DNA of 64,000 bases from CAZQMX01 sp964594965 (GCA_964594965.1 CAZQMX010000001.1:71418-135417), one strand, 5' to 3'; positions 33,813-42,162 are shown, counted from the first letter of the stretch. A program made the numbers and translations. Notes: generated from the sequence alone by a model not told the origin.

Positions 33813-34048
33813 ATATTAACAAAGTGTCTTTTAATAAACGCTCGACCCGAGCCAGATTTAAGATACTTTTCAAACTTGAAAGCTATGTACTTATCTCTAA
33901 TCGCAAAATAAAAATCTAACTCCACAGGTAAAATATTTTTCGTTGCTGGTATATTACCTTTTTTATGTCTTTCCAGTCTGCTTTTAAGATTATCTGTACA
34001 GCCGACATAATAACCGTTCTTACATTTTAAACTATAAATATAATACAC
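33809..34048 (-). CDS. GIY-YIG nuclease family protein, GTG start
   Basis: The domain opens VYYIYSLKCKNGYYVGCTDNLKSRLERH, the GIY-YIG motif with the conserved arginine in RLERH; the rest of the domain follows to the end. This is the short UPF0213/YhbQ-type single-domain form (80 residues) and not a full SLX1 or UvrC. The start was set at GTG 34048, because upstream codons run through a palindromic repeat and then through tRNA-Ser. It may be a housekeeping or genome-maintenance nuclease. Confidence 0.8.
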   Translation of the reverse strand: MYYIYSLKCKNGYYVGCTDNLKSRLERHKKGNIPATKNILPVELDFYFAIRDKYIAFKFEKYLKSGSGRAFIKRHFVNI

Positions 34049-34089
34049 AATTATTCCCCGCTTTCGCGTATCTTCGGCGGACTTCGTCA

Positions 34090-34122
34090 CGCCGTAGCCA
34101 CGCTTCAGCGTGGCGAAGGCGG
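34090..34122. repeat. CGCCGTAG-family palindrome after tRNA-Ser
   Basis: CGCCGTAG arm, inner GCCACGC-TTCA-GCGTGGC hairpin, then GAAGGCGG. It overlaps the 3' end of tRNA-Ser by two or three bases and lies between the tRNA and the GIY-YIG gene. Confidence 0.75.
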
Positions 34123-34206
34123 AGAGGGAGGGATTCGAACCCTCGATACCGGTAAAGGTATACTGCCTTTCCAAGGCAGCGCACTCGGCCACTATGCGAC
34201 CTCTCC
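34120..34206 (-). tRNA. tRNA-Ser (anticodon GGA)
   Basis: Acceptor GGAGAGG/CCTCTCC with discriminator G, D-arm GTGGCCGAGTG type, anticodon stem CTGCC/GGCAG with loop TTGGAAA (anticodon GGA), long variable arm and T-arm GAGGG-TTCGAAT-CCCTC. The length of 87 bases and the long variable arm are typical of tRNA-Ser. CCA is not encoded. Confidence 0.95.
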
Positions 34207-34461
34207 CTATTTCTTAAAATGCTCTTCTAATTTGCCTTTTATCTTTGCTACCTCATGATGACTTAATTGGTCATGCGGATTATACTTCAACCGATTAATC
34301 TCTCTTTTCATTTTAGTTTTAGTCACGCCTCTTTTAAGGGATTCCTGAAAAACACCCTCGACATAGGCTCGTTCTTTAGGTGATAATTGCGGAATATCTT
34401 TTATTGCTTTTTTGAATTCATCCCGCTTTATTCTTTTTGGGCTTGGGGAAAATAATCCCAT
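34207..34461 (-). CDS. Orphan helical protein, 84 residues
   Basis: The protein begins MGLFSPSPKRIKRDEFKKAIKD and is rich in lysine, with two predicted helical stretches (about residues 12-50 and 55-84) and no membrane segment. I do not recognise a family; similar small basic proteins beside htpX are plausible in this lineage. Its 3' end directly abuts the tRNA-Ser gene. Confidence 0.6.
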   Translation of the reverse strand: MGLFSPSPKRIKRDEFKKAIKDIPQLSPKERAYVEGVFQESLKRGVTKTKMKREINRLKYNPHDQLSHHEVAKIKGKLEEHFKK

Positions 34462-34473
34462 AATTTTACCTTT

Positions 34474-35367
34474 CTACATCCTCATCCCCCGCAGGTTTTT
34501 AATTCTTTTTTCTATTGGCGGATGAGATAAAAACCATTTGGCGACCTTTTTCCCTTTAAAGGGATTGGCAATATACATATGAGCCATGGCCTTATTAGCC
34601 ACTTTTAATGGAGTTGAATCTTTTGAAATCTTTTCTAATGCCCTGGCTAATCCTTCTGGATATCTGGTCAAAAGCGCTCCATCGGCATCTGCTAAAAACT
34701 CTCTTTTTCTTGAAACAGATAATTGAATTAATTTGGCAAACAAGGGCGATAAGATGGCCAGAGCAATACCAGTTATTGCCATAATGGCGGCAAGTTGATC
34801 TCCTTCCCGGCTACTTCTTCTTCTCCCGCCAAAAATACTCCATCTTAAAAACCAATCAGAGAGCAAAACTACCATTCCAACTAAAACCACAACAACAGTC
34901 TGTAAAAGGATATCTCGGTTGCCAATATGACTTAATTCATGGGCAATGACTCCTTCTAGTTCGCTTTTTTCCAGTTTTTCAAGTAATCCCCTGGTTACTG
35001 CGATAACTGCTTTTTCCGGATTTCTTCCTGTGGCAAAAGCGTTGGGTGACATTTCCTCAATAATATATATTTTAGGCAAAGGCAATCCAGCAGTAATACA
35101 AAGATTTTCAACAATTCGGTATAATTCTGGATTGTCTTGTTTTTTAATTTCCTTTGCCTTGCTAATAGCTAAAACAATCTTATCTGAATACCAATAGGAG
35201 GTAAAACTCATTAGAGTACTGAAGATAACAGCAATAATCAAAACAACTGGACTGTTGAATTGGTAGGAAAAAACCCAACCCAGGCCAATGACAAAAATGA
35301 GGAATATTGTCATTAAAAACCAGGTCCGACGGATATTAGCGTCTTTGTGAGTGTATAGGGTGGGCAT
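34474..35367 (-). CDS. htpX: Membrane protease HtpX (peptidase M48)
   Basis: HtpX is a zinc metalloprotease that degrades damaged membrane proteins. Two N-terminal membrane helices (about 15-30 and 40-57) precede the zinc motif HELSH at 143-147. NRDILLQTV and the third ligand region REFLADADGA follow, along with further membrane helices. The C-terminal SHPPIEKRIKNLR motif is typical. Length 297. It lies just downstream of a small zinc ribbon gene and near lemA, a common pairing. Confidence 0.94.
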   Translation of the reverse strand: MPTLYTHKDANIRRTWFLMTIFLIFVIGLGWVFSYQFNSPVVLIIAVIFSTLMSFTSYWYSDKIVLAISKAKEIKKQDNPELYRIVENLCITAGLPLPKIYIIEEMSPNAFATGRNPEKAVIAVTRGLLEKLEKSELEGVIAHELSHIGNRDILLQTVVVVLVGMVVLLSDWFLRWSIFGGRRRSSREGDQLAAIMAITGIALAILSPLFAKLIQLSVSRKREFLADADGALLTRYPEGLARALEKISKDSTPLKVANKAMAHMYIANPFKGKKVAKWFLSHPPIEKRIKNLRGMRM

Positions 35368-35410
35368 TATAGAATACTTTAGGAGAAGGAGGAGGATGTT
35401 TTTTAATAGG

Positions 35411-35581
35411 TTATGCGTTTTTTCTTTCAGAACAATCGTTTTTACACCTTGTCCTACCTGAATCTATATTGATCAGAAGCCGAGATTCGCATTTTGGGCA
35501 GATATTAGAAGTATCAATAGATTCAATCCATTTGTCGGGATCATACCATTCATTATATCTTTCTTGAGCGGACTCAAGCAT
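35411..35581 (-). CDS. Small zinc-ribbon protein, 56 residues
   Basis: A perfect AGGAGGT Shine-Dalgarno site precedes an ATG that opens MLESAQERYNEWYDPDKW. The C-terminal half has CPKC (28-31) and a second cysteine pair CKNDC (46-50), a plausible zinc ribbon. I do not recognise a named family. It lies in the gap between htpX and lemA and is cotranscribed with them. Confidence 0.7.
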   Translation of the reverse strand: MLESAQERYNEWYDPDKWIESIDTSNICPKCESRLLINIDSGRTRCKNDCSERKNA

Positions 35582-35619
35582 ACTACCTCCTTTCTCATCC
35601 TCCTCTTAAAATATTCTAT

Positions 35620-36177
35620 TTAAAATTCAACTTTGACTGGTTCTCGTTCGGCCTCTCCTCCTAATTCAAAGAAATCTCTTTTAGTGAATCCAAGCATGCC
35701 GGCAACCATATTGTTTGGAAATGTCTGGATTTTAGTGTTAAAATCTCTAACATTGCCGTTATAGAATCTCCTCGCTGCCTGAATCTTATTCTCCGTATCA
35801 GATAATTCTCTCTGAAGTTCTAAAAAGTTCTGATTAGCTTTTAAATCAGGGTAACTTTCTGCAACAGCAAACAAACTTTTCAGAGCGCCGGTCAACATAT
35901 TTTCCGCCTGGCCTTTTTCTTCCGGATTCTGGGCTCCCATTGCTTTTGTTCTGGCTTCGGTTACTCTTTCTAAAACTTCTCTTTCATGTTTGGCATAACC
36001 CTTAACAGTATTGACCAAATTAGGAATCAGGTTGTATCTTCTTTTTAATTGGACATCAATATCAGACCAGGCCTCATCAGTCCTGTTTCTGAACTTAATC
36101 AGGCCGTTATAGATTCCGATTAGCCAGAAAGCTATAACAGCGGCAATGCCTAAAACGACCCATAAGAATATAGTCAT
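35620..36177 (-). CDS. lemA: LemA family protein
   Basis: LemA proteins are membrane-anchored helical proteins of uncertain function that often neighbour HtpX. One N-terminal membrane helix (about 2-22) is followed by IYNGLIKFRNRTDEAWSDID and LKRRYNLIPNLVNTVKGYAKHE, the family hallmark. Length 185 is standard. The start follows a leader that contains a palindromic repeat. Confidence 0.93.
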   Translation of the reverse strand: MTIFLWVVLGIAAVIAFWLIGIYNGLIKFRNRTDEAWSDIDVQLKRRYNLIPNLVNTVKGYAKHEREVLERVTEARTKAMGAQNPEEKGQAENMLTGALKSLFAVAESYPDLKANQNFLELQRELSDTENKIQAARRFYNGNVRDFNTKIQTFPNNMVAGMLGFTKRDFFELGGEAEREPVKVEF

Positions 36178-36190
36178 ATTTTTTTTACCT

Positions 36191-36225
36191 CGCCGTAGTC
36201 CTGTAATTTTACAGGACGAAGGCGG
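36191..36225. repeat. CGCCGTAG-family palindrome in the lemA leader
   Basis: CGCCGTAG arm, inner TCCTGTAA-TT-TTACAGGA hairpin and GAAGGCGG arm. It matches the end sequences of the elements at 20295 and 34090 but has a different inner hairpin. Confidence 0.8.
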
Positions 36226-36250
36226 GTCTCCTTATATTAATTCTAGTTTT

Positions 36251-36278
36251 ATTATACTGCCTTTATAATTAAAATCAA
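36251..36278 (-). promoter_or_regulatory. Promoter of the lemA transcript
   Basis: On the minus strand, -35 TTGATT (36273-36278), 16-base spacer, -10 TATAAT (36251-36256). The transcript would carry the palindromic repeat in its 5' leader. Confidence 0.65.
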
Positions 36279-36313
36279 TGATTGACAAATTATTGTTTTC
36301 ACCAGGAAATCAG

Positions 36314-36351
36314 AAAGGCGGCTGTCGTCAAAAAAGATGACAGCCGCCTTT
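36314..36351 (-). terminator. Hairpin after groEL
   Basis: AAAGGCGGCTGTC and GACAGCCGCCTTT form a 13-bp stem after the groEL stop. The downstream T run is weak. Confidence 0.65.
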
Positions 36352-36376
36352 AAATTCAGCACAAGTTAATATTTTC

Positions 36377-38014
36377 TTACATCATTCCCGGCATTCCGCC
36401 GCCGGGCATGCCGCCTCCCATTGGAGGGGCGGCTTCTTTATTCTCCGGTAAATCAGTTACAACTACTTCAGTCGTTAAAAACATAGAAGCGGCTGAAGAA
36501 GCATTTTCCAGAGCAGAACGAGTTACCCTAACCGGATCCATAACACCGGCATCAAACAAATCCTGATACTTATTCTTTGCCGCATTGTATCCGTAGCCGC
36601 CGGATTTCTTTTTAACTTCATCAGCGACAACAGCGCCGTCTAATCCGGCATTTTCAGCAATTTGTCTTAATGGCTCTTCTAATGCTCTTTTTAGAATTGC
36701 CAGACCAATCTTGGCATCGCCTCTGACTTTAACTTCATCCAATGCTTTTAATCCTCTGATTAAAGCAACGCCGCCGCCCGGAACAATTCCTTCAGCCACA
36801 GCAGCTTTGGTTGCGTTAACAGCATCTTCAATTTTAGCCTGTTTGTATTTTTGTTCTGATTCAGTTGCAGCGCCGACTTTAATAACAGCAACCCCACCGG
36901 CTAATTTAGCCAAACGTTCCTGTAATTTTTCTTTATCAAAATCAGAATCAGTTTGTTCTAATTCTCTTTTAATTTGTTCAATTCTTCCTTCAATTTCTGG
37001 TCTTTTACCTTTACCTTCGACAATAGTTGTGTTTTCTTTATCAGATAAAACTCTTCTTGCTCGGCCAAGTTGTTTTAATTCAGTTGTTTCCAATTTCAGG
37101 CCAACTTCTTCAGAAATGACTTGGGCTCCGGTTAAAACAGCAATATCTTCAAGCATTTCTTTTCTTCGGTCGCCAAATCCAGGAGCTTTAATTGCCAAAG
37201 CATTAAAGGTTCCCCTTAATTTGTTAACAACTAAAGTTGCTAAAGCATCGCCATCAACATCTTCGGCGATAATAGCCAGATCTTTTTTGCCGGTTTGGCT
37301 GACTTTTTCCAAAAGAGGCAAAAGTTCCTGAATGCTGGAGATTTTTTTATCAGTAATTAAAATGTATGGGTCCTCGTAATCAGCCTGCATTTTCTCCGGG
37401 CTGGTAATCATGTAGGGAGAAATATATCCTCGGTCAAATCTCATTCCTTTAACAGTTTCTTTGGAAAGCCCAAAGGTTTGTGACTCTTCAACGGTAATGA
37501 CGCCGTCTTTACCGATTTCCTGAATAGCCTCGGCAATTAATTCGCCAACTTTGGAATCTTCAGCTGAAATAGTTGCTACCTGGGCAATTTCAGATTTACC
37601 GGATAAAGGCTTAGCCATTTTCTTTAAATATTGAATAACAGCCTTAACTCCTTCTTCCATTCCTTTTTTAACGGATAAAGGGTTAGCTCCGGCAGCGACA
37701 TTTTTGAGTCCCTGGGCGACCATGGCCTGGGTTAAAAGAGTTGCCGTTGTTGTTCCGTCACCAGCCAAATCATTGGTCTTTGAAGCAACTTCTTTAACTA
37801 ATTCAGCGCCAATATTTTCAAACTTATTCTCTAATTCAATTTCTTTAGCAATAGTTACTCCGTCATTAGTAATTTCCGGAGAACCAAAGCCCTTGTCTAA
37901 AACAACATTGCGACCCTTGGGGCCCAATGTCACTTTAACGGCGTTAGCTAGTTTATCAACGCCTTTTTTTAATTTCCTCCTTGCCTGTTCGTTATACTTA
38001 ATTTGTTTAGCCAT
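36377..38014 (-). CDS. groEL: Chaperonin GroEL
   Basis: GroEL folds proteins in a double-ring cage with GroES. The N-terminal RRKLKKGVDKLANAVKVTLGPKGR, the ATP site VTLGPKGRNV, the GDGTTTAT loop (ATP hydrolysis aspartate) and the C-terminal tail with repeated GGM (MGGGMPGGGMPGMM) are all present. Length 545 is standard. It ends just before a strong hairpin and is cotranscribed with groES. Confidence 0.98.
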   Translation of the reverse strand: MAKQIKYNEQARRKLKKGVDKLANAVKVTLGPKGRNVVLDKGFGSPEITNDGVTIAKEIELENKFENIGAELVKEVASKTNDLAGDGTTTATLLTQAMVAQGLKNVAAGANPLSVKKGMEEGVKAVIQYLKKMAKPLSGKSEIAQVATISAEDSKVGELIAEAIQEIGKDGVITVEESQTFGLSKETVKGMRFDRGYISPYMITSPEKMQADYEDPYILITDKKISSIQELLPLLEKVSQTGKKDLAIIAEDVDGDALATLVVNKLRGTFNALAIKAPGFGDRRKEMLEDIAVLTGAQVISEEVGLKLETTELKQLGRARRVLSDKENTTIVEGKGKRPEIEGRIEQIKRELEQTDSDFDKEKLQERLAKLAGGVAVIKVGAATESEQKYKQAKIEDAVNATKAAVAEGIVPGGGVALIRGLKALDEVKVRGDAKIGLAILKRALEEPLRQIAENAGLDGAVVADEVKKKSGGYGYNAAKNKYQDLFDAGVMDPVRVTRSALENASSAASMFLTTEVVVTDLPENKEAAPPMGGGMPGGGMPGMM

Positions 38015-38018
38015 AATT

Positions 38019-38297
38019 TTATTTATCTAAAACCGCCAAGATATCCTCCTCTCTGGCAATTAAATACTCCTTATTATCAATCTTAATCTCATTTGGACCG
38101 TATTTAGTAAACAAGACAATATCGCCAACTTTAACGCCGACGGACTTGTTTTTTTTGCCCGGACCAACGGCAATAACCTTGCCCTGTTCCGGCTTTTCTT
38201 TATCAGCCGTATCAGGCAGAATAATGCCGGATTTAGTTTTTTCTTCTGTTGAAATTGGTTCAATTAGAACCCGATCTGCTAATGGTTTGATGTTCAT
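38019..38297 (-). CDS. groES: Co-chaperonin GroES
   Basis: GroES caps GroEL. The sequence opens MNIKPLADRVLIEPI and ends with a VLFTKYGPNEIKID-type beta-barrel and the EYLIAREEDILAVL tail. An upstream ATG gives 10 extra residues, but the family start is MNIKPLADRV at 38297. The 92 residues are standard. The mobile loop region (KTKSGIILPD) is present. It starts the groESL operon. Confidence 0.95.
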   Translation of the reverse strand: MNIKPLADRVLIEPISTEEKTKSGIILPDTADKEKPEQGKVIAVGPGKKNKSVGVKVGDIVLFTKYGPNEIKIDNKEYLIAREEDILAVLDK

Positions 38298-38340
38298 GCT
38301 ATTCAAAAAACAATAAACAGTGAACAATGAACAATAACAA
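38298..38340. repeat. GAACAATGAACAAT-type repeat in the groES leader
   Basis: The leader of groESL carries short repeated AACAATGAACAATAAC units. A similar repeat, partly inverted, lies upstream of the prohibitin-like gene at 45829-45910. Confidence 0.45.
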
Positions 38341-38381
38341 ACTATTACTCAATGCCTCCTATTTATTGCCTGATTTATTCT

Positions 38382-38410
38382 ATTTTAAGCGAAGACGAAT
38401 AAAAAGTCAA
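38382..38410 (-). promoter_or_regulatory. Promoter of groES-groEL
   Basis: On the minus strand, -35 TTGACT (38405-38410), 17-base spacer, -10 TAAAAT (38382-38387). The -35 box overlaps the 3' end of the upstream nucleotidyltransferase gene. No CIRCE element is visible. Confidence 0.7.
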
Positions 38411-39369
38411 GGATTTAGTCCTGAATCCTCCTCCTGGCCTAATTCTTCAAATCCCAATCCCTTCATTTTAAGATTGTATTTTTTTAAAACTTCTTTTTCA
38501 GGAGAATCAGGATGGAATTCCAATTGATTATCATCGAAAACAACCCTTCCCCCGGATTGATAAGTCAAAGGATCTTTTTTAATTCTTTTTTCCTGGAATT
38601 TTCTCAGAATTGATTCGAGCCAGTCCCCTATTCTTTCATTAAGAAAAAATTCTCTTAACCTTCTGGTAAAAGTAAAAAGAGAATTAAGTTTAATTATTTT
38701 TAAATATCCCCTTTCTTTCCTGGGGCAAAAGGATAAATATTGATTAATCCATTGATTAGCTTTTTGGAATTTTCTGTAAATCCCCTTTTCAATTTCTAAA
38801 ATTGGAACTAGATGAACATAGGTCTGGGCATTATACAGGCTCCTGAAAGGAATTTTTAATGAATTATTAGTTAAATAGTGATTAAGACAGATTCGGTCCT
38901 GGGTTAATTTCCCATGGCGGCGCTGACCGATTAAATGGCAGAAGAGAGTGACTAATCCCCGGCAGGTCCAAATCCTTCCTGATTTCGAAATGATTAACAG
39001 ATCAATATCCGATTCTTTTTTAGGATTATTCATTGCCAGAGAACCACTAATGGCAACCATTCGGACAAAAGGGATAACTTGAAAGGCCCTGATTATTCGT
39101 CTGGTCTTTTTGTATTTTCTATCTGCGATTTTCTGTTTTTCAATTCTTTGGTTAATAATTTCTTCTCGGTTTTTGAGGAAATAGAATCCGTTTTTCTGTT
39201 CAATTAAATTATTTAATTCAGAACTGTTTTCCAAAATTTCTAGAACCCGACCAAGATTATTTCTTTTTTTTGAAATTAGATATTTAAAAACTTCAACCCC
39301 GGTCAAAGGTCTTTCTAAAACATCGTAATAGACCAAAGTTGATAAAATGGATTTTTCTAGACTATTCAT
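38407..39369 (-). CDS. Nucleotidyltransferase with an N-terminal winged helix
   Basis: The N-terminal 80 residues look like a winged helix-turn-helix (LVYYDVLERPLTGVEVFKYL). The centre carries the polymerase-beta-type nucleotidyltransferase motif GSLAMNNPKKESDIDLLII, with the DxD pair. The C-terminal 200 residues are helical with no known motif. Possible substrates include tRNA, proteins or nucleotides. It is the gene whose 3' end holds the groESL promoter. Confidence 0.75.
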   Translation of the reverse strand: MNSLEKSILSTLVYYDVLERPLTGVEVFKYLISKKRNNLGRVLEILENSSELNNLIEQKNGFYFLKNREEIINQRIEKQKIADRKYKKTRRIIRAFQVIPFVRMVAISGSLAMNNPKKESDIDLLIISKSGRIWTCRGLVTLFCHLIGQRRHGKLTQDRICLNHYLTNNSLKIPFRSLYNAQTYVHLVPILEIEKGIYRKFQKANQWINQYLSFCPRKERGYLKIIKLNSLFTFTRRLREFFLNERIGDWLESILRKFQEKRIKKDPLTYQSGGRVVFDDNQLEFHPDSPEKEVLKKYNLKMKGLGFEELGQEEDSGLNP

Positions 39370-39401
39370 ATTTCTATCATAACTTATTTAAAAACAAAGA
39401 A

Positions 39402-39445
39402 AAAGCGTTGGCCTTGAATTTTAATCAATCTGGGACCAACGCTTT
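39402..39445 (-). terminator. Terminator after the 65-residue orphan
   Basis: AAAGCGTTGG pairs with CCAACGCTTT and is followed on the minus strand by TTTTT. Confidence 0.8.
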
Positions 39446-39462
39446 AACGCTCGCATAATTTT

Positions 39463-39660
39463 TTATGGGAGAAGTAAGCCAGTTTTCACCATTGATCGGA
39501 GCTCTTTGACAGACATATTGTTCCATCCTGCTTGCAACACTAAGCGTTGACGCTCTGCATCAACGGTGTCTTTAATGCTTTCAGGCGCATTCCCAGGAAT
39601 CGGCTTTATTTCATCAAGTATTCCTTCTATTAATCTAGCTTTTTCTTCAAATTCGCTCAT
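39463..39660 (-). CDS. Orphan protein, 65 residues
   Basis: A good GGAGG Shine-Dalgarno site precedes the ATG. The protein is acidic then helical (ERQRLVLQAGWNNMSVKELRSM) with no signal or cysteine. No family is recognised. It is followed by a strong hairpin terminator. Confidence 0.6.
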   Translation of the reverse strand: MSEFEEKARLIEGILDEIKPIPGNAPESIKDTVDAERQRLVLQAGWNNMSVKELRSMVKTGLLLP

Positions 39661-39685
39661 AATTCCTCCTTCTAGTTAAAGAACC

Positions 39686-39934
39686 CTATGCTTTCAATCC
39701 CAAAGCCACGGCCTTGGCGATTCTATTACTAACCATTGATTTCCTGCTTTCAATTACTTTAATATTCTTAATCTCTTCTAACTTAACCTTATTCTTCTTC
39801 AAAAACCGCTCAATATTCAAAAGCAGGGTCTCTGATAATTGATAAAGACCCTCCCATTCAAAACTATCTATTTCTTTTTTATCTTTCTTTAGAACCAATT
39901 TTGGTTCTTTTAATAAATCAATAATTAAAGTCAT
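39686..39934 (-). CDS. Small TsaB-like fragment
   Basis: The sequence has a beta strand, then SETLLLNIERFLKKNKVKLEEIKNIKV and IAKAVALGLKA. This resembles the N-terminal part of TsaB (SxxLLPLIxxLLxxxxLxxxDIxxIxV and GLRVG...A.GLA), but the glycine-rich GPGSFTGLR loop is replaced by ESRKSMVSNR. At 82 residues it is less than half of TsaB. It may be a diverged partner or a decayed remnant. It overlaps the glycosyltransferase stop by 4 bases. Confidence 0.45.
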   Translation of the reverse strand: MTLIIDLLKEPKLVLKKDKKEIDSFEWEGLYQLSETLLLNIERFLKKNKVKLEEIKNIKVIESRKSMVSNRIAKAVALGLKA

Positions 39935-41109
39935 TTATATTTTTTAATAAAATAGTTTCTTTTTTTTCTAAAAATCTTAGCTTGGTTAATAATTTCATTT
40001 TCTGTTTCTTTCTGGCTTAAATCAATGGTTTCTTTAATAAAGGAAGATACCCGGCCAAAATAGAGATAACCTAGTACTTCTAAAACCGATAATCTTTTTG
40101 AGGTTTTTTTGTATTCCAGAAGAAAATCATAGACAATTTTAGACCATAAATCTGAATTAATTGTTTTCTCTTTCTTTTTACTAATCTCTTTTAATTTCTT
40201 GTAAACCGAAGGAGAAAGAATATTTTTAGATTTTTTAATTGAATGATTAAAATTATCCAAAAACAGTTGATTGAAAAAATATTCATCAATTTCTGTTTCT
40301 TCTAATTGGGGCAGTTTTTTTCCGCCGAAAAGAGGGATTTTCTTGGTTTCAACTTCCTTTTTTACCCTTCCCCGATAAATCATTCTAAAAAGAGTTTCTG
40401 AGACCTGAAAAAACATTAAACCCAGTTTTGGATTAGAAACGTTATGGATTTTTTCTCCTAAATTTACCTGGGCAATTTTCATTTTATCAAAGAAAGCGGT
40501 TAAAGTCATAAAGATATCAATGCCGTACTGATGGGCGGTTTTAGGCCATCTTTTTCTAAGCCAATGCCTGGCCATTTGATTGGAAAAAGCAAAATCGCCG
40601 CCAATTGGCTGTCGAATATCAAGGCCTAAAAGTCCGTAAATCAAAGGATAAACTAAATTATTGGTAATAGTCGCATCGGCCCGATGTCGAGCATAATATG
40701 GGACAACAAAATCGTAGTCGTCAAAAACCGGTTGAGCCATTTTTTTAATCCAATCCGGTTGAATGCTTTTCAAATCAGAATCAAAAGTCATTCCAACTTC
40801 GGCTTTTAACTTTTTAACCATTGAAAAAAGATTATGGAGATTATATCCCTTGCCTTGCTTATTCTTCTCGGTTGAAACATAAATTAGAGGAATATCCTTT
40901 TTAGATTTAAAAAAGACCTCCTTGGTCTTATCAGTTGAATTATTGTCCAGATTAATAATGACGCACTTTTTTTTAAGAAAATATTGCTCTAATCCCAAAC
41001 TGGCCTGTTCAACAACATGACTAATGGTCTTTTCCTCATTGTATGAAGGAATACCAACAATAATCTCTGCTTTTTTAATTCTGGAAGGATTAGATATTTT
41101 CATTGTCAT
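39931..41109 (-). CDS. GT-A glycosyltransferase, glucosyl-3-phosphoglycerate-synthase-like
   Basis: It opens with AEIIVGIPSYNEEKTISHVVEQA and VIINLDNNSTDKTKEVF and has MTFDSDLKSIQPDWI as the metal site. RADATITNNLVYPLIYGLLGLDIRQPIGGDFAFS resembles the retaining family-81-type transferases such as glucosyl-3-phosphoglycerate synthase. Length 392 is close to this family. The gene overlaps the nuclease upstream by 20 bases. A compatible-solute or polysaccharide precursor role is possible. Confidence 0.75.
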   Translation of the reverse strand: MTMKISNPSRIKKAEIIVGIPSYNEEKTISHVVEQASLGLEQYFLKKKCVIINLDNNSTDKTKEVFFKSKKDIPLIYVSTEKNKQGKGYNLHNLFSMVKKLKAEVGMTFDSDLKSIQPDWIKKMAQPVFDDYDFVVPYYARHRADATITNNLVYPLIYGLLGLDIRQPIGGDFAFSNQMARHWLRKRWPKTAHQYGIDIFMTLTAFFDKMKIAQVNLGEKIHNVSNPKLGLMFFQVSETLFRMIYRGRVKKEVETKKIPLFGGKKLPQLEETEIDEYFFNQLFLDNFNHSIKKSKNILSPSVYKKLKEISKKKEKTINSDLWSKIVYDFLLEYKKTSKRLSVLEVLGYLYFGRVSSFIKETIDLSQKETENEIINQAKIFRKKRNYFIKKYK

Positions 41110-41860
41110 TTTTAACTTTTTTAACTCCCCGGCGATAACGGCAATAATCGCAATCTTCAGATGCCGGCGGAATTTCTTCTTCCGTTAAGCATTGATGGGC
41201 CGCAGTAATGGATTTATCTACCCAGTCACTATTCCCCTGATATGGTATAACATGGATATCAAATTCCAACTTCTTATCAAAGGCCTCTTTGTCTTTTTTG
41301 CCGTTGGCATAGACAAAATACCCGGTATTAGAGACTTTAAAATCATTTTGCTTAAAAAGCCATTGATAAATTTCCATCTGTCTTTTGTATCCAATCTGCC
41401 AATCAGCATCCAAGTTAATTTCTCCATCTTTGGCTGTTGATTTATAATCAACAATAATTAATTCTTTTTCTGGATTAATCCAGATATCATCAATAGCGCC
41501 GGAGATTGTTAAATCAGTTTTTTTATGAAGACATTGAATTCCTTTAAAATTTTCTCTCCACTCATCCATTTTCTGATGCTGGAATGGAATTGCATCAATC
41601 TTGTAATGCTCCATCATTGGGTGGGGTTCTCCATTAGCCCGATGAATATCAAATTCTTTTTTTAACAAAAAATCAACGGCTGAATTAAGAGCAAAAGGAA
41701 ATCCGGGTGGCCGGGCAACTCCTAATCGGTTATCAAGATAAAAACAGCGAGGGCAATCTAAAAACAAATCCAATTTAGATCGGCTTAATTTAAAATTATT
41801 CTTCTGATTGGGATTAAAGAGCCAATCAGGATGTTTATGGGGTTTATAGTACTGAGACAT
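41090..41860 (-). CDS. PD-(D/E)XK nuclease, Cas4/RecB-like
   Basis: The protein has SRSKLDLFLDCPRCFYLDNRLG at the start, the catalytic acidic strand SGAIDDIWI and ELIIVDYKSTAKDG with D-x-K, and a C-terminal CDYCRYRRG. With the cysteine(s) near residue 36 this could coordinate an iron-sulfur cluster as in Cas4. Length 256. It lacks nearby Cas1/Cas2 genes or repeat arrays. It starts one base before the PspC gene stop. Confidence 0.78.
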   Translation of the reverse strand: MSQYYKPHKHPDWLFNPNQKNNFKLSRSKLDLFLDCPRCFYLDNRLGVARPPGFPFALNSAVDFLLKKEFDIHRANGEPHPMMEHYKIDAIPFQHQKMDEWRENFKGIQCLHKKTDLTISGAIDDIWINPEKELIIVDYKSTAKDGEINLDADWQIGYKRQMEIYQWLFKQNDFKVSNTGYFVYANGKKDKEAFDKKLEFDIHVIPYQGNSDWVDKSITAAHQCLTEEEIPPASEDCDYCRYRRGVKKVKNDNENI

Positions 41861-42054
41861 TATTTCTCCTGTTTTTTAGGAATGACCAGAACGGCGAAGA
41901 AATAGAAGAAGATGCCGGGGAAGAATCCGGTGAAAATAGTGACAAAGAGCCAGATTAATCTGAAAATGACAGGATCAACTTCGGTATATTCCCCCAGCCC
42001 GCCGAAAATACCGGCAAATATTTTATTTTTCTCACTTCGATAAAGTTTTTTCAT
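41860..42054 (-). CDS. PspC-domain membrane protein
   Basis: The 64-residue protein matches the PspC domain: KKLYRSEKNKIFAGIFGGLGEYTEVDPVIFRLIW, followed by one membrane segment. PspC-domain proteins are thought to act in envelope-stress responses. It overlaps the nuclease gene by one base. Confidence 0.88.
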   Translation of the reverse strand: MKKLYRSEKNKIFAGIFGGLGEYTEVDPVIFRLIWLFVTIFTGFFPGIFFYFFAVLVIPKKQEK

Positions 42055-42082
42055 AAGTTCATTATATCAAATTCAGAGGAAT

Positions 42083-42162
42083 AAAAAAAGGCAGGTCAGA
42101 TAGAGCTGGTTTGGGAGTATTTTTACTACCCTCTAATGTCCCTGTAGGGGGTGACCTGCCTT
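42083..42162 (-). terminator. Long-stem terminator after the small membrane-protein genes
   Basis: AAGGCAGGTCA pairs with TGACCTGCCTT around a loop of about 50 bases and is followed on the minus strand by seven T residues. Confidence 0.75.

Noticed and set aside
34049..34192. N-terminal extension of the GIY-YIG protein
   Set aside because: The extra codons are translated palindromic repeat and tRNA-Ser sequence; the domain starts at the GTG at 34048.
36711..37331. Plus-strand 206-residue open frame inside groEL
   Set aside because: It is the antisense shadow of groEL, with biased composition and no start signals.
18827..41860. CRISPR-Cas4 system
   Set aside because: Both RecB/Cas4-like nucleases lack neighbouring cas1/cas2 genes and no spaced repeat array is visible in the window.
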